Below, piece by piece: positions 11,492-22,954 of a stretch of DNA of 64,000 nucleotides. Location: assembly GCF_023898315.1 (NCBI RefSeq), contig NC_064615.1:1189826759-1189890758 (forward strand), given 5' to 3'. Below the pieces are notes generated by a model. The model saw only the letters and a program-made list of their open reading frames with translations, ran no database searches and had not been told where the DNA came from. The translations under genes were made by a program, and so were the position numbers. How positions within the stretch are numbered: position 1 is the first letter of the stretch; the number at the start of each line of letters is the position of its first letter. This DNA comes from Schistocerca nitens. Taxonomy: Eukaryota; Arthropoda; Insecta; Orthoptera; Acrididae.

Positions 11492-11739
11492 GAAAATGAG
11501 CATTTGGCATCATTGGCCGGAAGGCCCCTTACGGGGCAGGTCTGGCCATCTTGGTGTAGGTCTTATAACATTCGACGCCACACTGGGAGACCTCCGTGCC
11601 GGACGGGGATGAAATGATGATGAAGACAACATAACACCCAGTCCCTGAGCAGAGAAAATCCCCACCCCAGACGGGAATCGAACCTGGGCCCCTTAAGACG
11701 GCAGTCTGTCACACTGACCATTCAGCTATCGGGGCAGAC
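11492..11739 (-). mobile_element. tRNA-derived SINE with 12-bp target duplication
   Basis: On the minus strand the head reads GCCCCGATAGCTGAATGGTC (A-box region), and further on GGTTCGATTCC is a good B box. Both are RNA polymerase III internal promoter elements. ACAGTGGATATT occurs at 11480-11491 and 11740-11751 as a perfect target-site duplication. It lies inside dispersed repeat copy 1. Confidence 0.88.
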
Positions 11740-11946
11740 ACAGTGGATATTCAGACCGTAGGACGCGTGAGTGGTCAGCCAATAGCACACTTTAAGATGT
11801 ATCTACCAATTCACCAGCAAAATTTTTAATAACAACATCAATGTTCGATCTTCTGGGCTTTAAATTCTTCTAAATGGCTCATCATCAAATAGTTGGTTTT
11901 TAAATTAGAGTCAAACACTGTGTGATTTAAGAAATACATTGTACAT

Positions 11947-12357
11947 GAAACTTCCTGGCAGACTGAAACTGTGTGCTGGACCAAGACTCGAACTCGGGAT
12001 CTTTGCTTTCGCAGGCAAGTGCCCTACCAACTGAGCTACACAAGCATGACTCACGCCCCATCCTCACAGCTTTACTTCCACCAGTACCTCGTCTCCTACT
12101 TTCCAAACTTTACAGAAGCTCTCCTGCGAACCTTGCAGAACTAGCACTCCTGAAAGAAAGGATATTGCGGAGACATGGCTTAGCCACAGCCATGGGGGAT
12201 GTTTCCAGAATGAGATTTTCACTCTGCAGCGGAGTGTGCACTGATATGAAACTTCCTGGCAGATTAAAACTGTGTGCCGGACCAAGACTCAAACTCCAGA
12301 TCTTTGCCTTTCGCGGGCAAGTGCTCTACCAACTGAGCTACCCAAGCACGACTCACG
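11947..12357 (-). mobile_element. tRNA-derived SINE, head-body-head arrangement
   Basis: On the minus strand two tRNA-like heads occur (12357-12248 and 12056-11947), each with an A box (TAGCTCAGTTGGTAG) and a B-box-like GAG(T/C)T(T/C)GAGTC. They are separated by a 190-bp body that includes GAATGAGATTTTCACTCTGC when read on the plus strand. The repeat period is 301 bp, so this is a full unit plus 110 bp of a second one. Head sequence resembles tRNA-Lys. It interrupts dispersed repeat copy 1. Confidence 0.85.
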
Positions 12358-13465
12358 AATTTTGGTCACAAAATTCCAGAAAAAATATTTTATCCCTAAC
12401 TCATTATGTACATTCTTACACCAAATCTTCAGAAAAATCTCTGACATAACGGCAATGGCCACAGGGTGATTTCACATGAAATTACCCGGTGTGGTTTCTT
12501 GATCTGATTACATCTATTTTGTCACTGTTTGCTAGATAAAACAAAATAGTCCTTTCTAATATTGCAGCACTTGTAATAGACACCAAATAAACGAGGTTGT
12601 TTTAGCACAAATGGTCATATTTATAACACAACAGAATATAATTCACGAAGTACAAATATCAAATGCCTATTAGGTTTACTACAAGCAAAAACCTCTATGT
12701 TAGGAAATAGTTTCACATATGATTTACTCAGAAATCAACTTTGAATGTGTCCAAAAATGTTCAAAAACCAACAGGGATGCATTTCAAAATCATAAGAATA
12801 ATCGATAGACCAACATGTGCAGGATGCTAGGCACTTTGTGAAACAAGGTAACTGCCACCTGGGTCAGATACCTTGGTTCCCCCACCCCCCTACTCCCCTC
12901 CCCTAAATTCGGACATGCTGTGCATGTATGAATCTGGCAGCTTAGGTGCGCCAGTAAAATTTTTTCCGGTAGCTGCTTACACAGCCTACAGCCACATTTC
13001 TGTAACCAGAAGCAGGAGAACTTACTACTCATAGGTGACTCAACTACATAAGTGCATGAGTCCGCTCATAGTTGCTAAAGTGAATGTAATGTAAACAGTT
13101 GTGGCGTCACGCTCATCGGAGGCAATTTGTTGTTATGAAGCATTGCAAAGTCTCCCTAAAGCCTTTCACAAATTTTACCATTGACAGACGGTTGTATGGT
13201 TGTGTTTTGTTGTTGTATATGGCGCATTTCCTTTGCAATTTAAGGTTCCCCCACCTCCTTCATGCACATTTTATTACTGCAGTAGCAGGATACAGTAATA
13301 TCCTTTGTTAGAGTATTGGTTCTTACCAGTCAAAATTATAAAAATTTAACTGATAACTAAAGCAATGAAAATTCCCGGTTTTTTCTGGGTTATCTCCCAG
13401 ATGGAAAAATCCCAGGTTTTTTCCCGGATCTCCCAGTTGTCCTGGGTCTTATACACCCTGACTTA

Positions 13466-13676
13466 TGTTTTAGATCTTATAGAAGAAGGGCGAGTAATTT
13501 TTACTCCTGTCTCAGCAATGAGTGTTGTAAAGGCTATGTGTGATAAAAATGCAAAAGGAAAAAGTATATGACTTACAATAGACACAAGAATATTTTTTAC
13601 TTCTATGGATGACATTCGCCTGCAATTGTAAGAAGAGGCAGTAATTTCTCCGATCCAGAAGAAGTCTTGAAATATA
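13466..13676. other. Short unclassified stretch
   Basis: Sequence between the end of the dispersed repeat and the inverted RTE segment; no gene or repeat recognised. Confidence 0.4.
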
Positions 13677-13679
13677 TCT

Positions 13680-14399
13680 AGTATCTCCAGGGATCTTCCA
13701 TGTATACAACCTTCCTTCATGATTCTTGAACCAAGTGTTAGCTATGATTAAGTTATGCTCTGTGCAAAATTCTACCAGGCGGCTTCCTCTATCATTTCTT
13801 AGCCTTAATCCATATTCACCTACTAGGTTTCCTTCTCTTCCTTTTCCTACTAACGAATTCCAGTCACCCACGACTATTAAATTTTCGTCTCCCATCACTA
13901 CCTGAATAATTTCTTTTATCTCATCATACATTTCATCAATTTCTTCATCATCTGCAGAGCTAGTTGGCATATAAACTTGTACTACTGTATTAGGCGTGGG
14001 CTTCGTGTCTATCTTGGCCACAATAATGTGTTCACTATGCTGTTTGTAGTAGCTTACCCGTAATCCTATTTTTTTATGCATTATGAAACCTACTCCTGCA
14101 CTACCCCTATTTGATTTTGTATTTGTAACCCTGTATTCACCTGACCAGAAGTCTTGTTCATCCTGCAGCCGAACTTCATTAATTCCCACTATATCTAACT
14201 TTAACCTATCCATTTCCCTTTTTAAATTTTCTAAACTACCTTCCCAATAAAGGGATCTGACATTCCACGCTCCAATCCATAGAATGCCAGTTTTCTTTCT
14301 CCTGATAACGACGTCCTCCTGAGTAGTCCCCGCCCTGAGATCCGAATGGGGGACTATTTTACCTCCGGAATATCTTACCCAAGAGGACGCCATCATCAT
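13680..14399 (-). pseudogene. RTE endonuclease domain (inverted segment)
   Basis: An apurinic-type endonuclease domain reads on the minus strand from MMMASSWVRYSGG: GAWNVRSLYWEG, GINEVRLQDEQDF, GVGFIMHKK, VVGDWNSLVG and ending TWKIPGDTR. These are the N, E, G and D-x-N motif regions of the AP-endonuclease fold used to nick target DNA. The open frame runs on into unrelated sequence to 13512. The rest of the original polyprotein resumes at 14427 on the other strand, so no full protein can be made. Confidence 0.85.
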
Positions 14400-14426
14400 T
14401 TAATCATACAGTAAACCTACATGCAC

Positions 14427-16646
14427 CCTGGAGATACTAGAAGGTTTCAGATGGATTACATAATGGTAAGACAGAGATGTAGGAACCAGGTTTTAAATTG
14501 TAAGACGTTTCCAGGGGTAGATGTGGACTCTGACCACAATCTATTGGTTATGAACTGTAGATTAAAACTGAAGAAAATGCAAAAAGGTGTGAATTTAAGG
14601 AGATGGGACCTGGATAAACTGACTAAACCAGAGGTTGTACAGAGTTTCAGGGACAGCATAAGGGAACAATTGACAGGAATGGGGAAAAGAAATACAGTAG
14701 AAGAAGAATGGATAGCTTTGAGGAATGAAATAGTGAAGGCAGCAGAGGATCAAGTAGGTAAAAAGACGAGGGCTAGTAGAAATCCTTGGGTAACAGAAGA
14801 GATACTGAATTTAATTGATGAAAGGAGAAAATACAAAAATGTAGTAAGTGAAGCAGGCAAAAAGGAATACAAACGTCTCAAAAATGAGATTGACAGGAAG
14901 TGCAAACTGGCTAAGCAGGGATGGCTAGAGGACAAATGTAAGGATGTAGAGGCTTATCTCACTAGGGGTAAGATAGATACTGCCTACAGGAAAATTAAAG
15001 AGACCTTTGGAGAGAAGAGAACCACTTGCATGAATATCAAGAGCTCAGATGGAAACCCAGTTCTAAGCAAAGAAGGGATAGCAGAAAGGTGGAAGAGGTA
15101 TATAGAGGATCTATACAGGGGCGGTGTTCTTGATGACAATATTATGGAAATGGAAGAGGAGGTAGATGAAGATGAAATGGGAGATATGACACTGCATGAA
15201 TAGTTTGACAAAGCACTGAAAGACCTAAGTCAAAACACGGCCCTGGGAACAGACAACATTCCATTAGAACTACTGACAGCCATGGGAGAGCCAGTCCTGG
15301 CAAAACTCTACCATCTGGTGAGCAAGATGTATGAGACAGGCAAAATTCCCTCAGACTTAAAGAACAATATAATAATTCCAATCCCAAAGAAAGAAGGTGT
15401 TGACAGGTGTGAAAATTACCAAACTATCAATTTAATAAGTCACAGCTGAAAAATACTAACGCAAATTCTTTACAGACGAATGGAAAAACTGGTAGAAGCC
15501 AACCTCAGGGAAGATCAGTTTGAATTCCGTAGAAATATTGGAACACGTGAGGCAATACTGACCCTATGACTTATCTTAGAAGAAAGATTAAGGAAAGGCA
15601 AACCTACATTTCTAGCATTTGTAGACTTAGAGAAAGCTTTTGACAATGTTGACTGGAATACTCTCTTTCAAATTCTGAAGGTGGTAGGGGTAAAATACAG
15701 GGAGCAAAAGACTATTTACAATTTGTACAGAAACCAGATGGCAGTTATAAGAGTCGAGGGACATGAAAGGGAAGCAGTGGTTGGGAAGGGAGTGAGACAG
15801 GGTTGTAGCCTTTCCCCAATGTTATTCAATCTGTATACTGAGTAAGTAGTAAAGGAAACAAAAGAAAAGTTCGGAGTAGGTATTAAAATCCATGGAGAAG
15901 AAATAAAAACTTTGAGGCTCGCCGATGACATTGTAATTCTGTCAGAGACAGCAAAGGACTTGGAAGAGCAGTTGAACAGAATGAACAGTGTCTTGAAAGG
16001 AGGGTATAAGATGAACATCAACAAAAGCAAAACGAGGATAATGGAATGTAGTCGAATGAAGTCGGGTGATGCTGAGGGAATTAGATTATGAAATGAGACA
16101 CTTAAAGTAGTAAAGGAGTTTTGCTATTTGGGGAGTAAAATAAATTATGATGGTCGAAGTAAAGAGGATATAAAATGTAGACTGGCAATGGCAAGGAAAG
16201 CGTTTCTGAAGAAGAGAAATTTGTTAACATCGAGTATAGATTTCAGTGTCAGGAAGTCATTTCTGAAAGTATTTGTATGGAGTGTAGCCATGTATGGAAG
16301 TGAAACATGGACGATAAATAGTTTGGACAAGAAGATAACAGAAGCTTTCGAAACGTGGTGCTACACAAGAATGCCAAAGATTAGATGGGTAGATCACATA
16401 ACTAATGAGGAGGTATTGAATAGAATTGGGGAGAAGAGGAGTTTGTGGCAGAACTTGACAAGAAGAAGGGACTGGTTGGTAGGAAATCTGCTGAGGCATC
16501 AAGGGATCACCAATTTAGCATTGGAGGGCAGCGTGGAGGTTAAAAATCGTAGAGGGAGACAAAGAGATGAATACACTAAGCAGATTCAGAAGGATGTAGG
16601 TTGCAGTAGGTACTGGGAGATAAGAAGCTTGCACAGGATAGAGTAG
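14427..16646 (+). pseudogene. RTE reverse transcriptase with five in-frame stops
   Basis: A single frame holds from PGDTRRFQMDYIMV through the reverse transcriptase (FLAFVDLEKAFDNVDW, KGVRQGCSLSPMLFNLYTE, LADDIVIL) to DEYTKQIQKDVG. Stops in this frame: TAG 15201, TGA 15447, TGA 15567, TAA 15843, TGA 16089; a frame change occurs only at the very end. The catalytic motif is LADD where YADD or FADD is usual. The nicking endonuclease is in the inverted segment. Confidence 0.88.
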
Positions 16647-16698
16647 CACGGAGAGCTGCATCAAACCAGTCTCAGGACTGAAGACCACAACAACATAT

Positions 16699-17440
16699 AT
16701 ATTGAACACGAACAAAGGCAGAGCCACGTGTGAAAGCATCCATGTGATTTACCAACTGACCTGGCTACACTGTGAAGCTTTCTGTATGGGAATGACCAGC
16801 AACAAACAGTCCATTCGCATGTACGGACACAGACAGACAGTGTTTGTTGGTAATGAGGATCACCCTGTGGCTAAATATGCCTTGTTCCATGGCCAGCACA
16901 TCTTGGCACAGTGTTACACCATCCGGGTTATCTGGATACTTCCCACTGACACCAACCTATCAGAACTCCGGAGATGGGAACTTGCCCTTCAATATATCCT
17001 CTCTTCCCATTACCCACCAGGCCTCAACCTCTGCTAATTTCAAGTTGCCGCCGCTCATACCTTACCTGTCATTCAACAACATCTTTGCCTCTGTACTTCC
17101 ACCTCAACTGACATCTCTGCACAAACTCTTTGCCTTTACATATGTCTGCTTGTGCCTGTATATGTGCGGATGGATATGTGTGTGTGTGTAAGTGTATACC
17201 TGTCCCTTTTTCCCCCTAAGGTAAGTCTTTCCGCTCCCGGGATTGGAATGACTCCTTACCCTCTCCCTTAAAACCCATATCCTTCCCTCTTTCCCTCTCC
17301 TTCGCTCTTTCCTGATGAAGCAACCGTGGGTTGCGAAAGCTTGAATTTTGTGTGTGTGTTTGTGTTTGTTAGTGTCTCTATCAACATACCAATGCTTTCG
17401 TTTGGTAAGTTACATCATCTTTGTTTTTAGATATATTTTC
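16699..17440 (+). mobile_element. Penelope-like element, 3' part with GIY-YIG remnant
   Basis: The frame at 16702-17037 reads VIYQLTWLHCEAFCMGMTSN, then SIRMYGHRQ and IRVIWILPTD. It matches the GIY-YIG endonuclease of the copies at 26757-27040 and 29940-30150 (YIGMTTNKLSIRMNGH type), which nicks target DNA in Penelope-like elements. Here YIG has become FCMG. It is followed by an untranslated tail with a CA/GT block, a hammerhead-like motif (17305-17350) and an end near 17440. Only the endonuclease and tail are present. Confidence 0.8.
17305..17350 (+). ncRNA. Hammerhead-ribozyme-like motif (Penelope tail)
   Basis: CTGATGA (17312-17318), A, stem II GCAAC (17320-17324) with GTTGC (17330-17334), GAAA (17335-17338), then GCTTGAA. 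TTTC before the core can pair with GAA after the predicted cleavage position (stem I), and AGCT is palindromic (stem III). It would act in the element's RNA to self-cleave. Activity and the extra A before stem II need testing. Confidence 0.5.
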
Positions 17441-17442
17441 AA

Positions 17443-17712
17443 ACGGGAAAGTGCTGGTAGATAGACACAATAAAAAAAACACACAAACACACACACAAAA
17501 TTTCAAGCTTTCGCAACCACCGGTTGCTTCGTCAGGAAAGAGGGAAGGAGAGGGAAAGACGAAAGGATGTGGGTTTTAAGGGAGAGGGTAAGGAGTCATT
17601 CCAATCCCGGGAGCGGATAAACTTACCTTAGGGGGAAAAAAGGAAAGGTGTATACTCGCACACACACACATATCCATCCACACGCATACAGACACAAGCA
17701 GACATATTTAAA
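17443..17712 (-). mobile_element. Second Penelope-type tail in inverted orientation
   Basis: The minus strand repeats the order of 17155-17440 almost word for word: TATGTCTGCTTGTG, GATGGATATGTGTGTG, the GGAATGACTCCTTACCC block, the hammerhead-like motif, and the end. The two tails meet near 17441, making arms of about 270-285 bp with practically no spacer. Confidence 0.8.
17500..17545 (-). ncRNA. Hammerhead-ribozyme-like motif (Penelope tail)
   Basis: On the minus strand CTGACGA (17535-17529), A, stem GCAACC/GGTTGC, then GAAA, GCTT and GAA. It differs from the 17305 copy by T to C in the variable core position (CUGANGA) and by an extra stem pair, so the motif is kept. Confidence 0.5.
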
Positions 17713-18190
17713 TATTTAAAGTTTTAATGGCAACCACAGAACATTAGAGATAACATCAGTGTAACTTAATAGTGACTTCATTGAGGAAGACTGTTCATGG
17801 TACCAAATATAGTTTCAACAAGAATTCATGCTTTAATTCCAGTACTCGAAGTAGTAATTATCTAAATTTAATGCCAATTCATACTCTTTCTGTTAGCTGT
17901 TGGGCTGCCTCCCAGCATGGTTATTCCAAAATCGACCAACAGAACTAACACACTCAGTGCCATACAAAACCACCCATATGTATTGAGTCAGTCTCACCGA
18001 TGTCCCATTCCTATCGCATTCCCTTTATTCCCTTGCTGACTCTCTCCTGTCGGCTACTTTTCTGTCCATCCATCCCCAGACTCCTTCCTCCTCACTTGAC
18101 ACAACCCCTCTACTCGGTTGAGCTGCAGTGCCCTTGCAAAGTAGTACACAGCTACAATGTAGCCACACGTGCACACGGGTGAATTTGTGC

Positions 18191-18193
<3 letters not shown>
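17713..18193. other. No gene recognised
   Basis: Intron sequence without a splice-bounded exon or a repeat I can name. Confidence 0.4.
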
Positions 18194-18265
<72 letters not shown>

Positions 18266-18270
18266 TGTGT

Positions 18271-18308
<38 letters not shown>
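18194..18308. repeat. (GT)n microsatellite
   Basis: About 57 GT units with interruptions (GCGC, GAGT) in the second half. Confidence 0.95.
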
Positions 18309-18312
<4 letters not shown>

Positions 18313-19080
18313 CATACTTGCAGGTACATGAAATAACAGTCAATAGGCACATAATAAATGAAACTCCCTGTGTGAAATTTCTAATACCCAGCTGGATAAC
18401 GGAGGTGGAAAAAGCTTGTGGTTAAGTTAATCAAAAACCTCAGTTGTGACTGCTTTACATTTAGAAATCATTCTCATTATGTTATCCTCCAGACAGGATT
18501 CTTAGCACACTCTGTAAACTATCCCTCAAAAGCATTCTACAGAATAATGTTTGTGGGTAATCAGATACGGCAAAAAATGTATTTATTCTACAGAAATGTG
18601 CAGGACAAACATTGCATAAAGTTGTAGAAGCCTCCTGAGGGACTTTGAGATTCTTAGACTTACATGCCAATATGTAATCTCCCTGTTGGTATTTTTTGTT
18701 AAAAATAAGAATAAATTTAGACATCTGCTCATATTGCTTGACACAAAGTGGGCTGGCTCATGAGTCGAGGAGTTGGATTGAATCAGCACACTGGATTAAC
18801 AAGCATCAGTATGGTATATCAACCAGATTCAGTGTGGTTTTGAAATTTGTTTTCTTCACTTGTTGAGGCAAATGCCGGGCTGGACTGAAACTGCCCTGTA
18901 GAAAATATGGTTCACAAACAGAGTACGCGAGTACCCTTTCTTAAACAAGCTGGTAATTGCGCCACTGGAAACGGCATCTGGCCTCAGAAGTTGAAATACA
19001 GAAATCTCTAAACACAGATCCTTAATGACAGGAAGAATTCTAGAGAAAAATGAATTTAAAAAGGACGATGAAATTCACAC
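18309..19080. other. No gene recognised
   Basis: AT-rich intron sequence; short frames only. Confidence 0.4.
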
Positions 19081-19760
19081 AGTAATACTGTAAGTAAAAA
19101 CGATTTTCGTGCGGCTCTCCTATTGTGTCTAAGATTCAAAATGGAGTTTTATATTTTGATGCCAAAGTATATAATAAGCTGCTGGTATCAGACATGGAAC
19201 TGAAAATACCCATATATTCAGAAACAAAGGAAAGAATACCTTTTTAAATGCTCCTCCCATAATTTAACAGAATAATGGGCTCAGGGATGCAAATTTCATT
19301 TAATACTAATGATCACATTACACAGGTTTTTTAAGTTTTTCACAACAAAGATGGCTATAGTGGTCTAAAAAAACAGCTAAGTTACACAAATGCTGAGTAC
19401 AAAGCAGCAGCTGAGCATCGTAGGAGGTGTGGTGCAGAGGGGAGGGGCAATTACGCATTTCAAAGCTGCTACCTTTCTCCCCGAAAATGCATAGTCAGAT
19501 ATAGTAACACAGAAGTAATTCCTATAATTATCAATGTGAATAGATCCATTATAAGAATACGTTACAGAAGTGGCCAGCTGTGGTTGCTCCTCACATCTCC
19601 GAATGCTCTCCCTCGTAACAGGATTCAGGAAACATCATGTAGGAATGCACTCTTACAAGCGTTACTTCAAATTATATAACTTGTACCATAAATAATATAA
19701 TATACAGGCACATTTATACAATAAATGTTAAATCTACAAATGTAGACTTGCATAATTCGT
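19081..19760 (+). pseudogene. Possible non-LTR element 3' end
   Basis: The plus strand reads NGVLYFDAKVYNKLLVSDMELKI around 19140-19210. It resembles the C-terminal part of CR1/jockey-type reverse transcriptases, such as SYFGIKLYNALPVYMKEI in the element at 31300-31760. No catalytic region is present and the match is short. Confidence 0.35.
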
Positions 19761-20994
19761 CATGTATGTACATCTCTATTTTCTTGTATTATTTGTAAAC
19801 AGATATTTCTAACTGCTTTCATGAGATGAGGACTGACAGTCATTAAGTTCTGTAGCAAAATCATTTGTAGACCATCATCACTGGATGTAAGGCAAACCAG
19901 ATCAGTTAAAAACATATACCATTTTCCTTTCCAGCTGATACACATCATATCAATGTTGTCTCAGTGAAACCACACTAACAACTACTGTAACCCAACCTTG
20001 AAATACTAATGAATTGAATGGTTACGATTTTATGCACTGGCTTGAACTTCCCGGTACATTAGCAACAAACGACCAGTGGAAGGAGGAAAAAAAAAATTGG
20101 AGAGATAACTGATGTGCAGCAACAAGTACACTGCATATTTCTGTATTACAAAAGTATCAAATTCCACCAAACACAGCAGGTTAGTTCCTGAAGTGTTGAA
20201 AATTTGAAATCGAGATTGCGATGTGCTTTTGTAAGTCGATCGTCGCTCATGTAACATGATCTCACCAATCAACAAAAGCAGCACGTGATGTAGTCAGTTG
20301 ATAGCAACATCACTGTTAAGTAGCACAAACACACTGATAGGAAAAGTTAAAGGTTTAAATTAATATACAAGTGTGGCTAGAAGAAAAGCTATGCTTTCAC
20401 ATGTAATATCTCGAATATCAATAATCCACCAGAAAAGTTAAGGTTACACGCATAAATTGGTCTTACACTCTGTGATTTAAGAAATTCATCGCACATTCTC
20501 ATACATGACGTAATTCATCTTGTGTAAAAGGAAATTTACATTGAAAGTGATGATTTTTAAAACCATCATTCACAATATTTTCCCACAAGCTATTACAAAT
20601 AGGTTCGTTTCAGCAATTGCCTCGACCACCAGAAAACAGCCATTACTGCACGTACGGAGCTACAGTGACGTAGGAAGCCTGCATCTTTGTTCATATTAAG
20701 CATTAAGAGATCTCACATTACATCATAAAAGAAACAGGACATCAGATGATACTCCAAGACATCGGAATTTCATAAATCTTACTAAAATAGGTAATTCTGC
20801 TTGAAGTACAGATTCAATTCACTAAGAAGTAGGCCCCAACCTTATATTAAACTTTTAAGTGTGGTTTTCGGGATGTTAGAGCAGGTGTCATGTAACTTGG
20901 TGGGTGAGGACTGGATGCGCAGTAGCACGGAAGTCACATTAGTCGACCAATAGGAGTTGAGTCAGTCAGCTGTTGCGAGTGCCCTATTTAATGC

Positions 20995-21507
20995 CGTTCT
21001 GGACAAGGAAAGCGTTTCTGAAGAAGAGAAATTTGTTAACATCCAGTATAGATTTAACTGTCAGGAAGTCGTTTCTGAAAGTATTTGTATGGAGTGTAGC
21101 CATGAATGGAAGTGAAACATGTATGATAACTAGTTTGGACAAGAAGAGGATAGAAGCTTTCGAAATGTGGTGCTACAGAAGAATGCTGAAGATTAGATGG
21201 GTAGATCATATAACTAAAGAGGAGGTATTGAATAGGATTGGGGAGAAGAGAAGTTTGTGGCACAACTTGACTAGAAGAAGGGATCAGTTGGTTGGACATA
21301 TTCTGAGGCATCAAGGGATCACCAATTTAGTATTGGAGGGCAGCGTGGAGGGTAAAAATCGTAGAGAGAGACCAAGAGATGAATACCCTAAGCAGATTCA
21401 GAAGGATGTAGGTTGGTACTGGGAGATGAAGAAGCTTGCACAGGATAGAGTAGCATGTAGAGCTGCATCAAACCAGTCTCAGGACTGAAGACCACAACAA
21501 CAACAAC
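20995..21507 (+). mobile_element. RTE 3' fragment
   Basis: 5'-truncated copy of the same RTE family: starts at AAGGAAAGCGTTTCTGAAG, keeps one open frame to CRAASNQSQD and ends with AAGACCACAACAACAACAAC. It lacks the catalytic region. It lies just upstream of the DD82E transposase. Confidence 0.9.
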
Positions 21508-21508
21508 T

Positions 21509-22954
21509 GTGCAGAGCAAGTTTACAACTCGTTTTAGCATTGTGTGTAGTGCTCTTTCAGAAGTTATTGCAAGGCATTGTGGTAATATAAGTGGCAACAG
21601 CAAATCTCACCCAGTATTACACAGGCAGGTGAGAGAAATAATATTTCACGTGTATCAGTTCTTTAGATGGGAGCTGGAAGCGGCAGCCACCGCTGACAAA
21701 AAAGCATCGCCCAGTGTTGACAAGTGCCAAGAATGAACAGCTGAGGTGTGTGGTATCGGTTTGAGAACTGTACAACGGATCGCCAGTGAAGCCAAAGCAT
21801 CTACTGAAGAGAACGAATCACCTATTTTTAAGTCACCTGGTAATTGCCGAAATTGAAAGAAATTCTTAAGTGAGCTCAATGATTTCAGCAAGAATGTGTT
21901 ACGGCGCAAAATATTCGACATGTATAGCCAAGGTGAATATCCTACAGCAGATAAATTATGTTCCTACATGAAAGAAGCCAAAAGTTTCAATGGCAGCAAA
22001 TCTACCATGCTCAGAATATTAAGGGAGATGGGATTTAAATACAGAAAGAGCAATGACGGAAGAAAACTGCTCTTAGAGAGAAGTGACACTGTAGCAGCAA
22101 GAACTGAGTTCTTGAGGGAAATGCACCAGGTAAAATGAGCCATAAAATCATGTATTTATTATCTCGATGAAACATACGTTCACCAGAACCATTCAAGACC
22201 AATTTGCTGGAAGACAAGTGACGCTGTTGGTGGCCTGAAGTTTCCTGTGGGAAAAGAGAGACGCCTTATTGTTCTTCACGGTGGTTCTGCAGAGACAGGC
22301 TTCGTACCAGAGAGTAAATGAATATTTAAAGCATCAAAGACGAAGGAATCAGATGACTATCATTCTGAAATGAAGCGGTGGTTTGTGCAACAGCTACTTC
22401 CGTACATGGCAGAGAATTCTGTTATTATCATGGACAATGCAAGTGTGCACTCTGTACAAGTGAATAAGGCTCCTACTTCAAATACCAGGAAGGATGAAAT
22501 TATTTCACGGTTGTCGTCTAATGGAATTCCTCACACAGCATCACAGACCAGGGCAGAGTTACTCATACTCGTAAATGGATACAAGCCTAAATACTGCACT
22601 TACAAGATAGATGAACTGGCAAGACAGCATGGTCACTGAGTAATCAGGTTACCACCATATCACTGCCATTACAATCCTATTGAGCTGGTATGGGCGCAAG
22701 TTAAGGAACATATCTCAGAAAGAAACAGCACCTTCTGAATTGCTGACGTGGAAAGACTCACACCTGAAGCAGTGGACAATGTAAGCATATCTGCATGGGC
22801 AAACTGCATCAGACATTCAGAAACACTCCAGGAAGAAGATTTTAAAAAGGACATCAACAGAGACTCGGTGCTGGAGCCTTTCATAATTAATCTTCTTAAT
22901 TTGGATTCGTCTTTATCAGACAGTGAGGATGAAGATGTTTTGGGATACCTGTGA
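21509..22954 (+). pseudogene. DD82E (Sailor-type) transposase with six in-frame TGA codons
   Basis: One frame spans the whole region. An N-terminal helix-turn-helix part (ERTVQ-like CGIGLRTVQRIASEAK; MLRILREMGFKYRKS) precedes the catalytic Asp in IYYLDETYVHQNH, the second Asp in VIIMDNASVHS and Glu in HYNPIELVWAQVK. Between the second Asp and the Glu I count 82 residues including one stop. An acidic end (DSSLSDSEDEDVLGYL) closes the frame. Interrupting codons: 21734, 21854, 22136, 22319, 22637, 22736, all TGA, with no frame change. At most of them an arginine (CGA) would suit the context. Confidence 0.85.

Larger units (their letters stand above)
11205..13465 (+). repeat. Long dispersed repeat, copy 1
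   Basis: Two blocks, 11205-11946 and 12905-13465, match copies 2 (20010-25215) and 3 (58340-62535) in the same orientation. The left block starts at TGACAGTAAAACTTATCAAT. The right block ends in a run of CCCGG/CCCAG words (TTCCCGG, TCCCAGATGG, TCCCAGTTGTCCTGGG) and TATACACCCT. The middle (12358-12904) is not shared. SINEs at 11492-11739 and 11947-12357 are insertions. I see no conserved reading frame and assign no class. Confidence 0.65.
13677..16696 (+). mobile_element. RTE-clade non-LTR retrotransposon with inverted 5' part
   Basis: The 3' part (14427-16696, plus strand) encodes the reverse transcriptase and ends in ACCACAACAACA, the short-repeat tail shared with 21488-21507 and 62316-62332. 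The 5' part (13677-14426) is in the opposite orientation and encodes the endonuclease. CCTGGAGATACTAGA occurs at both break ends (reverse complement at 13677-13691; forward at 14427-14441). This geometry is what twin priming produces. A possible short duplication ATATAT flanks the element. Confidence 0.85.

Noticed and set aside
18025..18425. Repetitive frames of Thr-His or Cys-Val (also at 25387-25666 and 30681-30914)
   Set aside because: Direct translations of CA/GT microsatellites.
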